A stretch of 64,000 nt of DNA from Paragonimus skrjabini miyazakii (Eukaryota; Platyhelminthes; Trematoda; Plagiorchiida; Troglotrematidae), in NCBI GenBank assembly GCA_014338405.1, contig JTDE01000158.1, positions 58,558 to 122,557 on the forward strand, read 5' to 3'. The position numbers and the translations under genes were made by a program. Numbering within the stretch: position 1 is the stretch's first letter; each line of letters opens with the position of its first letter. Shown here one piece after another: positions 1-10,399 of the stretch. The notes under the pieces are model-generated. The model had not been told where the DNA came from. It searched no databases and saw nothing but the letters and a program-made list of their open reading frames with translations.

Positions 1-240
1 GTCTACATCGACCGAGTACATCACCTGTGGACTTACTGAATTGTTCTCCAATATTTCTGCTAGCTCAAAGGAACTACGAACACAATTGGAGGATAACAAT
101 TCACGAACGGGTTTAAGGATGTCCACTAACCATCGCGCCAGCTTGTGGTGTGCCGAGCTGTTCATGGATAATATCGGTCGTAGTAGGATACCCGTCTTAT
201 GGGTTTTTGGTGAACCTCTTATCCTCAGTGTTTTAAATTT

Positions 241-630
241 CAAGTTGAACAACACCCACAACTGATCGCAGCTGTCGCATTCCCATAGGCTTTCCAGTCG
301 GCCCCTTTCGATTGGAGTTAACAGACAGTAACTGTGTCTCCTCTCGAGACGATCGGGCAACCTGATCATTACTCACAAGCGAAAGCGGTTGAGCGTTTAC
401 ATATGATAATTCGGTCGTGCCTAATGTGAGGTCAGTGGAGCAGTGGTAAACACGGTTGCCTCATGAACAGTGTGCCCGCGGTTCAAGTCTCGGCAGTGGC
501 GATGATAAGCACTACTGTTGAGGTCTACTGAGAGTGGATCTCGAGTCTAGTGCTTCTTTTCGAAAGGGGCCGGCTGGAAATTCTATGGGAATGTGACAGC
601 TGCGATCACTTTTGGGTGGTGTTCAACTTG
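241..630 (+). mobile_element. tRNA-like SINE with hammerhead remnant and terminal inverted repeats (copy S1)
   Basis: This is a 390-bp retroposon. Its first 71 bases (241-311) are the reverse complement of its last 71 (560-630), with only a few mismatches. Between the arms is a tRNA-like region: an A-box-like GTGGAGCAGTGG stretch near 435 and a B-box GGTTCAAGTCT at 480-490, which suggest an internal Pol III promoter. A hammerhead-like stem I (AGCACTA at 508-514, TAGTGCT at 548-554) follows. The same units recur at 20111-20648, 56577-56836 and 57585-57708, so this is a dispersed family. tRNA-related SINEs with hammerheads are known from schistosomes (Sm-alpha). I infer a relative, not the same family. 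I see no target-site duplication at this copy. Confidence 0.8.
508..554 (+). ncRNA. Degenerate hammerhead ribozyme in SINE copy S1
   Basis: Stem I is a perfect 7-bp pairing (AGCACTA with TAGTGCT). A palindromic CTCGAG stem III and a GTC cleavage triplet come just before the 3' strand of stem I. The first core box reads CTGTTGA instead of CTGANGA. The position of the GAAA box reads GGAT. Both catalytic boxes are damaged, so this copy should be inactive. Identification rests on the better-preserved copies at 20221-20264 and 20523-20567. Confidence 0.6.
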
Positions 631-641
631 AGACAACTGAA

Positions 642-2930
642 GTGATCAGTGGTTTAATCGATTACGGACGTGGTGCAACTGAACACTGTGCGCCATAGGG
701 AAGACATATTTTGTTTAACTGAGGAAGAAAATGTGTGTTGTCATCACCAGCTGAAAAGATTAATCAACCAAGTCCACCTCGACTAGGTTGAGTATCAGAA
801 GGGCACAAGTAGAAGGGGTCATTACGGTGAACATTCTGTTGGGGATTAAATGGGATAATTATGCTAACAACGGAAGGTCAAGGTTTGATAACTGTCGAAA
901 CCAGCAGAACAGAGTAATGGAAGCTGATGTTGCTGTTTGACAAAAATCACACCGAAGAATCTGTAAGTAAAAGGAATTACATAAAGCGCCTTAAAGCCTT
1001 TCTGAATCTAGGCAACAGAACAATTGTTGTCGGTAAAATAACAAATATTTAGATGCAAAACAGGTACGGAGTTGGTTGATTGTGTTAGTGGATGAGTTAG
1101 CCAATGTTTCCCAAATAGTTCCTAGTGAATGGGTCGAATAGCTGTAAAACATGACAAGTATGCCGAACTTAACTAAAACCAAGCCTTGCAGAGCGGGATA
1201 TAGACTAAATCATTATGATGGAATCAAAGTAAAGGTTGATGTATTGCTTTGATTCAGTGCTGTAAGCAAGAAAATTTAACCAACAGTGAATAATTGAAGC
1301 GTCTATCTCAACTGCTTTAAAACAAGCGATATTGTAGTTGCTGAACAGTATAGCATGAATGAGGCACGGAATGTTCCACTGTTTGCCGAAAAACCCTGTT
1401 GATTTAATGACAGGTAAACTAATGTAAATCGTGATAACTTTGCATGACTTTGTTTCTTACACAAATGTCAAATTCAGTAACACCAAGTACAATTTAGTGC
1501 TATAGAATGCAAGGTTTGCACTGCAACTACTGGATGCTGGAACCATGGATATTGGAATTCGAGACATATGCGGTGTACCGTAAATTCAGGAATGGGCAGT
1601 AGTGGAGTTAGCAAATAGATAATAATTCCGTTTGGCTTAATGATTGAGGACAACTTTTGTGATAAATTTACCAGACGCCTTAGCCAATCATACCGAACAC
1701 TATCAGTACTGCGTATTTTAATAAATATGGTCTACATGCAATTCAACTGGGTAGAAGACATCAAACTGACCTCGTTCACCTAGCGTAGAAGCGAACAGAA
1801 TAACTAACTGGATGGACTTGTCCCTGAGGTATATATGCGGTGTTTTCACTCAGAAAGTGGAAGCTGTCTTGATTGGTGAAAGCGGGCTCTGAGATGGGTT
1901 CAACAGAGTACCAGGAAATACATTGGTAAATACATCAGCTAGTTTAAAACAATCACTAAAATTGAAGGCGAGTTCGAAGGTATCCAACCAATAGGCGAAT
2001 ATGTGTTGGAAAACTTTAAGGATCTGCTTCCAGAATTGGAAATGCTTGAGAAAACTCAAGTTTAAAGTTAACGAATAATGATATTTACAGGCGACGTCCT
2101 TTTAATTTTCCTTGGGGTTTCCCGAGTAAAATCAGCCTTTGCACTGTGATCCAATTTTGATTGTATTCCAGTTGGTCTTAGTAAGGAGATAACTGTGGTC
2201 GACTGCCGGTGGTCAGAACTATATCAGACACTAATTAAAATAAACGGAAGTCTTTGTCGGACCGGTGAAAGTAGGCAATCATAGAAGGATCATGAGCAAT
2301 TGGAAAAGCCAGCATTTGCGTCTGGAGATCCGTAACTTATACAGACTGTTCCAAATAATGATAAATATTTCTTTACATCCCTAGATTAAAGAATCTTAAG
2401 GTACTAGTTTCAGCCGAGGTTTACCAAATGTCTTGTTGTGTTGGAAGTTAGGTACCTTATTAGCCGGTGTGTTGGATTGATCCAAATCGCCATCGGCGTC
2501 AACCACCGTGGGATGCGATCAGTCGTTCCTGGTCACAAACAAACATCTGTCTTGTGAAGGGTGGTGTCGTTGCAGATGCAATGAAGCAGCTGACTAGCAC
2601 CATAAACGAATGGGTCGGGCTATTAAGGCACTTGGGCAAAGATGCTATTCGACTGGTAGATGACATCAGATGTATTTTTGTAACAAGATACGTATTTACT
2701 ACGGCCGACTTTTCTTGTCAGCGATCTTTTTAGCCAGACGATTTCCTTCAACTAGTAAAACATTAACGTTCTTTTGACAGCTTACTGAGATCATACTTCC
2801 TGTTTGCCCTTTATGGATGCCTCCGGATTTCTTCATAAGTCCGTTTCCACCGAACTTTCTTCAATAACTGCCTCTTCTCTCTGAATCATTTAATTGTCCG
2901 TCTGCACCGGGAAAATTCAGGTTGATCCCA
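642..2930. other. No supported gene; unique AT-rich sequence
   Basis: I see no repeat copy, RNA gene or convincing exon here. Short open frames such as those near 1000, 1900 and 2500 show no recognisable protein features and no good paired splice sites. Confidence 0.5.
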
Positions 2931-2939
2931 ACGTGTTTG

Positions 2940-3300
2940 TGATTGACTGGTGCAAAGATGACAAACTACAGGCCATGTCCATGTAACATGCAAGCCGGCT
3001 GTTTCTTTTCTTTGATTGTCCGTTACACTTACGGATCAAATCTGGGGTAATGTGGAGACAAGGGGTTACAGCGTTCTTCCGAAGTAGGGGTTCCAACAAG
3101 TCCTGTAAAAGGATAAAACAAGAAACAATCATGAGCCGGAGGCCCAGTAAGCCACGCACACGACTTACACAAACGAAAACTAAAACGGCGTCAATAACAC
3201 AGCAGCACGCCATGTTACACAATTCAAATTCAACCTGTGCGCGCCTGCTGGTTTCGACTGCACGTTACATCCACCTCAGATCGACATACGACAGACGTCA
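2940..3300 (-). repeat. Dispersed repeat F, copy 1 (minus)
   Basis: The reverse complement of this stretch aligns over about 350 bases with 5170-5545. Shared blocks include TAACGTGC, GGTTGAATTTGAATTGTGT, TTGACGCCGTTTTAG, CTTACTGGGCC and AAGTGTAAC. Identity is roughly 70-75 per cent by eye, with small indels. The two copies face each other. A 101-codon minus-strand frame overlaps the repeat and part of it is echoed in the other copy, but no protein family is recognisable. It may be the 5' or untranslated end of a larger retroelement. Confidence 0.7.
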
Positions 3301-4605
3301 GTGCATGGCGAACAGTGAGTAAAATATCGGAACAGAAGAAAATGTTATTGTTCTCTGCTTTGCGTGACAAAAGAAATTCAAACTTTTGAGAGAACTGAGA
3401 ACAGTTGAAATCGATGGCAATCCATTAAAAGTAAATAATTAACGTGACGTTTGAGAAAGTTACCTGATACAGCCTCAATGTGTAAGTAGTCTGTGCGTGA
3501 TCCCAGCTGCATTTTCATTCGGTCTCAGCAACTACTCCAAGTTAGGCTTATCGGTAACAAAGTTGTGGTTAATCTAGATGGACACGTAGTAGGCAAACAC
3601 TTGTATACGCAGCTTATACATCACACGTCAAATGTACGAACAGAACAATTCACATTAATTTTGTGTCGCATACAACGGTAATCTATGCATGTCAAAATCA
3701 ACGGACTGTGAATCTTCTTATAGTATCGATACCATTTACTCTATAAGTTGACCACATTTAAAGGAAAAAAGCTTGTTCTCCTGTTATTTGCTGAAATCCT
3801 TTCAATCCACTTTGTGAACAGTCTGTCTAACTGTCCGTGCTGTCATATCCTAGGACACCCAAAACCGCCGATGCTGTCCTAAGTACAACCAGTCTTTAAA
3901 ACCTCACTAACCTGTGACAATCAGCGCTTTTGTATACTTCTATGCTCTCAGATGTTTACTTTGATTTTTACTACTTCAATTTTGTGATCTCACCACAGAG
4001 GATGTAGTGGTGCTGAATACCCTGGATGAACAGTACATAGCTTCAGATCACGAAATATTATTGAGGACCTAGGGGGAAACTCACATGAGTTACTCTAATT
4101 TTCAATGTCACAAGTCCGAATCGAAATGGAGAACCTACTAATTCACAGTCCACCCAATACAGACACGATTTCTCCTTTCGTCTTAAAACGTCGCGTCACC
4201 GAGTTATCAGCAGCAATAACAGCATCGTTAAATCGCACCTAGCCAATTGGCCACCAACGGAAGATCTGGAAACGGTTCACAGTCACACATATCCTCGAAG
4301 GTAGCTACAGAGATGACCCAGCAAACTTTTAGTAGCGTTGCTCTCAGTGGCCTCCGAAGTGACGGATAGTTTACTCGATGACTCTCTCTACTTATCAAAG
4401 AGCAACCCGGCTTCCTTAATTAATATCCGTGCGTCACGAATCCTCTGATAGCTCGTGACTTTTGGATGATGGCTTCCGGTGCTGGACTGACCACTGATCT
4501 GATTTATTTCAGATTTTCCAGTGTTCGACAACGCAAGGTTGATAGGAAACCTCATGAATGATTGATAAACGGATTGAGAATAACACAACGTTATGAGCAA
4601 GTTGT

Positions 4606-4652
4606 AAAACCCTACGTTTCAACCACCTCGGGTGGCCTTCCTCAGGAGTGTT
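4606..4652 (-). ncRNA. Compact hammerhead motif in left arm of B1
   Basis: Read on the minus strand: AACACTC, CTGAGGA core, a stem II made by GGCCACC with GGTGGTT, GAAA, then CGTA and GGGTTTT. The last A of GAAA would pair with the U of the CGUA stretch, giving a near-zero stem III and a GUA cleavage triplet. Stem I is imperfect here (AACACTC with GGGTTTT). Minimal hammerheads with very short stem III are known from Penelope-like elements. Activity is untested. Confidence 0.55.
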
Positions 4653-4679
4653 GTAATTGAATAGTTTGATTTCGATTAC

Positions 4680-4726
4680 AACACTCTTGAGGAAGGCCAC
4701 CCGAGGTGATTGAAACGTAGAGTATT
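4680..4726 (+). ncRNA. Compact hammerhead motif in right arm of B1, core mutated
   Basis: This is the same 47-nt layout as the left arm on the opposite strand: AACACTC, then TTGAGGA (first core base C changed to T), the GGCCACC hairpin, GAAA, CGTA and GAGTATT. The changed core base and a mismatch in stem I predict loss of activity. It sits inside the inverted arm, so the transcript could also simply fold as one long hairpin with the left arm. Confidence 0.5.
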
Positions 4727-5169
4727 ACAACTTGCTCATAACGTTGTGTTATTCTCAATCCGTTTATCAATAACATGTTAAATACGACGCCCAAACTGTT
4801 TGACTTCATTCGTACAAAATTTGGTGTGGATATCTTACTCATGAATGATTACTTTCATTCTCCGTTACTCACGTGACTGGAAGATTATATTATTGAACAT
4901 AGGTTGAGCGTCAAGCTAAATGAACAATTATTCGTGTGTTTCTGTGACAACAGTGGTGTTCAACAAAATCTAGCATAGAGTCATTGCTGACCAGTTTTTG
5001 TTCATCTACAACTAATCCGTAAAACCAAATCACTACGCCAAGTATACAAAACTCTGGAGAGTTCTGGACTGCCGGGAAGATGTGATGACTAAGTAAATCA
5101 GCTGATACTATGCAAATCAGTGGACCACAGAAATTAACTTGACGTTCAATGTCAACAAATGCAGTCATG

Positions 5170-5545
5170 CATACTCACTATCACATTTACGATGTCCTCT
5201 TGGTGACACGCAATTACTGTAACGTGCGGCCAAAACCAGCAAGAATGCAAAGGTTGAATTTGAATTGTGTGACGGAGCGCGCTGCTGTTTTGTTGACGCC
5301 GTTTTAGGTTTGTTTGTGGAAGTCGTGTGCATGGCTTACTGGGCCCTTGGCTCAGGCGTGTTCGTGTTGTTCCCTTTTACAGAACTGTTGTTTTAATCCC
5401 TACTTCGAAAAAACGCTGTCTTCTGGTTTCTCCACTTCGTCCCAAAGGTGGTCCACAAGTGTAACTGACAGTGAGAGTAAAGAAGACCGGTTTGCATTTT
5501 ACATGACCCTAGTAACAAGCAGCTTATCGCTTCACAGATTCTACA
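5170..5545 (+). repeat. Dispersed repeat F, copy 2 (plus)
   Basis: This is the plus-orientation partner of 2940-3300, including the TAACGTGC block, the TTGACGCCGTTTTAG block and the AAGTGTAAC block in the same order. Foldback element B1 (4564-4837) lies in the interval between the two copies. The copies have diverged enough that independent insertions are as likely as an inverted duplication. Confidence 0.7.
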
Positions 5546-5559
5546 GTTAGTGCTTAGAA

Positions 5560-7917
5560 GGCTAAGGCGACAATTCTGAGAAAGAATTTATTGAACAAGC
5601 ATTCCTCTGCCGGAAGTTATAGTAAACTGTAGCCTATATGAGACGTTTCGGCGAAAGTCGAATGGTGTCATCCTTTTGTGGTGTTGGGAGTACAACTGTG
5701 TGAATAAAACAAACCGCTCAAAATGCATCCACTAGCGGTTGCATTGGACAGAATCTTTCTATTCTTGAAATTCAGTAGTTAAATTCGTTGACTTATCTAG
5801 TTGTGACTGTAAAAACTGGTTGAAATCTTATGACTGACTCGAGATTCACCAAAATCTATGAAATTTACATCAAATTACAAGCTTTTCTGAACAACATTGT
5901 AAGAAGCTGTTTGCATCGTTCGACTTATGTGAGATGGTGGCAAAATCATCCGAATAAAACGAATGAGTACCCTTTCGAAAGTCAATTTAATTTTGCGAAA
6001 TTATCATGGCGGAAAGAACACTTATGTTGCAGTATACTAACTTTTTGTTAAATCTCATCGCGCGCAAATAGGAAACACATAAACTGTATACATCAGACAA
6101 ATAGGAACACAATATCTTAGCACGCGAATCAGTATACAATCAGGACCAAGACATAGATAGCCTCCGCATTATTTGTGCGCAAAACGCAAGGCAATAAATT
6201 CTGATAATTACTGGAATTTGTTGAAAACATTCAAAGGGGTCTACTGGAAGGGTTATGGGACACAGATGCAGGCTACTAAGTTAACAGAACCGACCTGTAA
6301 TAAAGGTCTGCTCATGGGGGTATATATTGCCCAAATCTGGGACCACGTTTGAATTGGTCGTGTTTAAAAATGTTAGTGGGTGGTATCAACGTTAAATTCC
6401 ACATAAACAACAGTGTGTTCAGTAAGTCTTCTACCATATTGTCTTTAATAGCAAAATGTACATATCTGATAAAAATTTGTTCATATGACTTTCAGTATTT
6501 GTTGTTGATATAAGCTCTCCTTAAATTTTCTTCTGCAAACAGACGAACTGAAATATTCCTTGACCAGTGAACAGAAGGACGTTTTTTTAAAAATATATTT
6601 TTTTTCCATTTGGCAAAATATGGACTTGTAAATTACGCTTCCTTGTTTCACAGACGTCTTCACGCGGGATACGGTTGTATTACGAAATATGTTTCTAATA
6701 TATTCATTGATGCAATCCAGTCCAGCTGTTTGACTGTTATCAGTGTTTCAAAGACCATGTTAATTTTGGAATTGTAATGAATTTCGTTCAATCCTAATGG
6801 GTTAGTGCAAAACTCCTTGATTTTTAAATGATAGTTATCCTGAACGTGGCCCTCTAAACAACGCCAACATATAAATAACAGCCCGCTATTCTGGCTTAAC
6901 GACTTAAATCGCGTTTCTGTTAAAATTGTCGCCGACAGTTATAATGACCACAGTAAAGACCATACGATAGAATGAAGCAATATTGATCCATTTCCGTTGT
7001 ATGAAACCCAGTTTCTTATAACTGAATCATTTGTGGTTTCAGTATGCCATCTGAATCCAGCGAGATTGTTTCACAATGATGTTTGGTTGGTGCATTTTAA
7101 GCACCTTTTCAGCAGAGTTCTAACCAGGCGAATCGGTATGGTTAGATGATAGAAGTTAACCACCATCAAATCGTTACCATTCCAATTTTTCTTCACGCAA
7201 CCACTTCTTGGAGCCTTCCAGTTTTCTCGCCAAATGTGAAGCCAGACGATCTCATAAACTTCTGTGTTTTTGATCGCAAGTTTATGATGTAATTGTGCAA
7301 TATTTTATGAACTGTTAATCGAAAACCTTAGTAAGTCACATGGATGGCCAATTTAAGTTTCCGTTCGTTCTTGTTTCTTCATTTGATGACCAGCGGAAAA
7401 CGCAAACTTTATTATCACAGGGCTCACAACTTGGTTCAACTTACACTTATTATGTTGTGTTAGGAAGTAACGAAAAGTCAAAATATCCTGCGTTTTTCTT
7501 CATTAATAATTCCGCCTTTGATGCTAAATCGACACAAAATTAGGGCCCAAACACAGTCGTACCAAACTACGTTTACTTCTGTACAAAGAATATTAAGTTT
7601 GCTTGTACATTAACGTAAATCTAAATGAATTTGATTTCCTCTAAGTTAATTAGGCGTTTTGTAAAAACAGTAAATACGAGCCACTTTTTATAAAGCTGTC
7701 TGATGAGCTTTGCCAATACTTTGAAAAACTGTCATGTAAAATCTCTTACAGATCAATTGTACTATTCCAACGAGGACGTCAACTAATTACTAGAGGCAGG
7801 TCGACATCTAGTAGGTGGGTGGTTGATAAGTACATACGAGCAATTCAATTATTTCTGTGACACGGTGTATGAACATAACTTGAGGATGTAAGCAGCCCGA
7901 AAACTGACTCACTGAAA
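5560..7917. other. No supported gene; AT-rich sequence
   Basis: No repeat copy or RNA gene was recognised. A GAAACGTC stretch on the minus strand near 5641-5650 resembles a hammerhead 3' box but lacks a matching stem I. The open frame at 7340-7543 is protein-like in composition but has no other support. Confidence 0.4.
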
Positions 7918-8100
7918 TCATGTGGGGCAGAAAGTGCAACAGCGGAAGGATGTTTCATTTCTTTTGCTTTTGGTGGAGATAACTGGTGGAATACCGACAA
8001 AGGATGCCCGATCATACACAACTTCGAAAGGTTCGTAAGTGACACCGTCACGATGTAAAAGATAACCTTTTATTTTATCAAAAGGGTAGCGTTCATGTAC
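7918..8100 (-). CDS. Candidate terminal exon, unrecognised protein
   Basis: Sixty codons are open on the minus strand, followed by TGA. The frame begins directly after an AG preceded by a pyrimidine-rich TTTATTTTTATCTG stretch, which suits a splice acceptor. The translation has a balanced, protein-like composition (for example HERYPFDKIKGYLLHRDG near the start and YEPFEVVYDRASF mid-exon). I recognise no family. No AATAAA was found just downstream, and chance frames of this length do occur in 64 kb, so this is a candidate only. Confidence 0.3.
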   Translation of the reverse strand, partial: VHERYPFDKIKGYLLHRDGVTYEPFEVVYDRASFVGIPPVISTKSKRNETSFRCCTFCPT

Positions 8101-10270
8101 CTCGGTCAGATAAAAATAAATGTTTATACATCGGCATCTTCAACCTCTTTGGCGACAGAAAGCTTAAAAACTAGCTCAGAACCTCTGAAGTAAAAGGGAA
8201 TCTAAGCGTAAGCATTGTTGTTAATATTTTCCTGAAGAAAATAAATTCTGTTATTAAGTTTATGTGATAAGTGTATCTCCCCCCAGGTTGGTGTCTGCTT
8301 TCACCAAGGTGGCCTGTTTTGGTGTTGTAGAATTTGGTCAGTCAGATGTGAGAAATATTTTTTAGGAGAATTATAAATGGTCATAGAGTTAATCATTTGA
8401 AGGATATCCCAACAGCATGTCTTTTACGTTCTCTGTGGCGGTTGAAATAGAATGTTATAAGAAATTAGATGAGAGGATATGTCACTAGTTATAATGCCCC
8501 TGCCTATGGGCCATTTACTAAATCTAAATTAATCCAGATGGTCAAACTGCACACGAATTGAAATGGATGAGCCCGGTTTTATACCAGTAAGTAGCTTATG
8601 TAGTGAAAGAAAAGTCATATTTTAACTTGGGCAGCACTGCTTAGGGTTAATCTCTAACGACATATGAAGGTCTTTCCCTGCTTAGGATTGGTCCTCTACT
8701 GAAAGAAAAAGTGAGCTGCCCATAATTTCTTAACTAACTATTTGCGCTTTTGTGTTGTTTGTTGCTGATTACTGCTGATGCAATGATCTTTTGTTTGACG
8801 CATAAGTTTGCAACTTTTTCTGAGAACATAATAACTGGAATTGAGCTGAAGCAGTTATTTTTCAACTGATGTTTAGAAAATGATTATTTCTCCCCTCTAA
8901 GCTTTCTGTTTTCTTACTGTATTCCCATTGTCTTCTTAGTGGTCCTATTGTGCAACCCGTACGCTGCAGTAAACTGAAGCACGAAGTATCCCGTTCTCGT
9001 AAAATGTTAAGCTGTTTTTGTTCGCTTCAATACAATCTCTTGTTTTCAACTGATTTTGTTGTTCATAACAAAAGGACTTGATCACAGATGACGACCCCGA
9101 CTAAACCAAAGGCTATGTAACCTGAAAACATTTTCCGTTGAGTTTACCTGAAGAATGTCAACCCCAAATTTCTCTAGTTCAAGTGTCAAATATATAAGAA
9201 TGTTTTACACAACCGATTTGCACTTGATTTTCCGCAAACCGTATCGATCGAAACGTTGCACTATTTCAGAGTACAGATGCCACTACGTTTCTGAAAGTGT
9301 GTTCACAGTCTTACTGCTACTCTCAGTACCATATTGTCAATACCACTCACCTATTTACTTCATCAATTTTCACACTGAACTTAAGAAGACTTAGCTACTG
9401 CTACTTTAATGGAGCGAGAGGGAAAATACTGAAGTGCAGACGAGAAATGTGGGGAAAATTGCATTATTGTATTGAAATATAGATAAACTTTTTAGATGTT
9501 TTTAATGTGGTAGTCTCATGAACAGATTTTATACAAGATTGAACACAACATTCACACTTGCAAACCAGAACGCTTTCATGTAGCCAATAGTAGTTGACGA
9601 CATGCGTTCATTGAAATACTATGCAAGAACTGAACCACGAGATTCTGCCGTTTGGTAGACTTGAACCATCTTCAGCTGAAATATCTGTCTAGTAAGCAGG
9701 AGTCCCGAACCTGTGCTGAGTTGATTATATCTGTTGCCAGTGTTTCATGGCAGTTGTCATAAAACTAAACAGCAATGTAAGAAAGGCCTCTAAGATTGGA
9801 AACGATATCATCCACAGTTGGAAGGATAACACAGTCACGAGGGTTGATGTACAAGCTGTGAGCAATATGTGTGCAATTAATAATTTATTTACGATTTATT
9901 GGTACTGTTCATCTTGGAATTAGTAAAATCTATCAATCAATGCAACTATTAGGAACAATTATAGGAAAGGTGCTGGTTGGCACTGCGATTTTACTTAGCA
10001 GAAAGCATAGGTGTTACGAATAATTGTGGAACCTCACTGAAATCATACGGCCTGCTTCCTGACGGTTTCCACTGTATAGGTGCGCACAACTGATGAACCC
10101 CGACTACACATCCTACAGTATTAACAAGAGATGCGTTAATCTATATTTAAAAATTTAGTCGCACAATATGTGCCTTGTGAGGACGAATCTTGCATATTTC
10201 CGATGATCACAACTAGACTCAGACTGGCTAGATTGCCGCTGTATTTCAAAATCAGATCATTGTTACTTAC
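8101..10270. other. No supported gene
   Basis: Unique, AT-rich sequence with scattered short frames (for example 9155-9394) that show no domain or paired splice signals. I see no repeat family member here. Confidence 0.4.
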
Positions 10271-10327
10271 TTCGGCTAGTGATGAACAGAGGACCTTCAG
10301 TGTGCAGCGGTCAAACCATAAATTCAT
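10271..10327 (-). CDS. Candidate short first exon
   Basis: On the minus strand an ATG opens a 19-codon frame (MNLWFDRCTLKVLCSSLAE) that runs straight into GAA|GTAAGT, a near-consensus splice donor. The hydrophobic and cysteine-containing short peptide could be a leader exon. Trematodes are known for genes built from very short exons. Only the start codon and donor support it, and no partner exon was identified. Confidence 0.2.
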
Positions 10328-10399
10328 CCTCAACTTTTACAAATCAGTCAACCTGATATGGCTGCCTCCTGTCTGAGGGGCAAGCTTTCGGAGTGCCAA

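Larger units (their letters stand above)
4551..4850 (+). mobile_element. Foldback hammerhead element B1 with 13-bp target-site duplication
   Basis: The 13-base direct repeat CTCATGAATGATT (4551-4563 and 4838-4850) bounds a 274-bp insert. The insert is two inverted arms of about 98 bases (4564-4661 and 4670-4769) around an 8-base spacer. A single-copy tail (4770-4837) occurs only on the right and ends GGATATCTTA. The same tail ends copies at 24200 and 48639, which defines a common 3' terminus. The long target-site duplication and asymmetric tail indicate retroposition rather than a DNA transposon. The arms hold the GGCCACCCGAGGTGG hairpin followed by GAAACG that is typical of Penelope-like elements. 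The non-autonomous PLE-derived nature is inferred. Confidence 0.8.

Noticed and set aside
5641..5690. Minus-strand GAAACGTC with an upstream GGATGACACC as a PLE-type hammerhead
   Set aside because: The first core box is not CTGANGA and the flanks do not pair.
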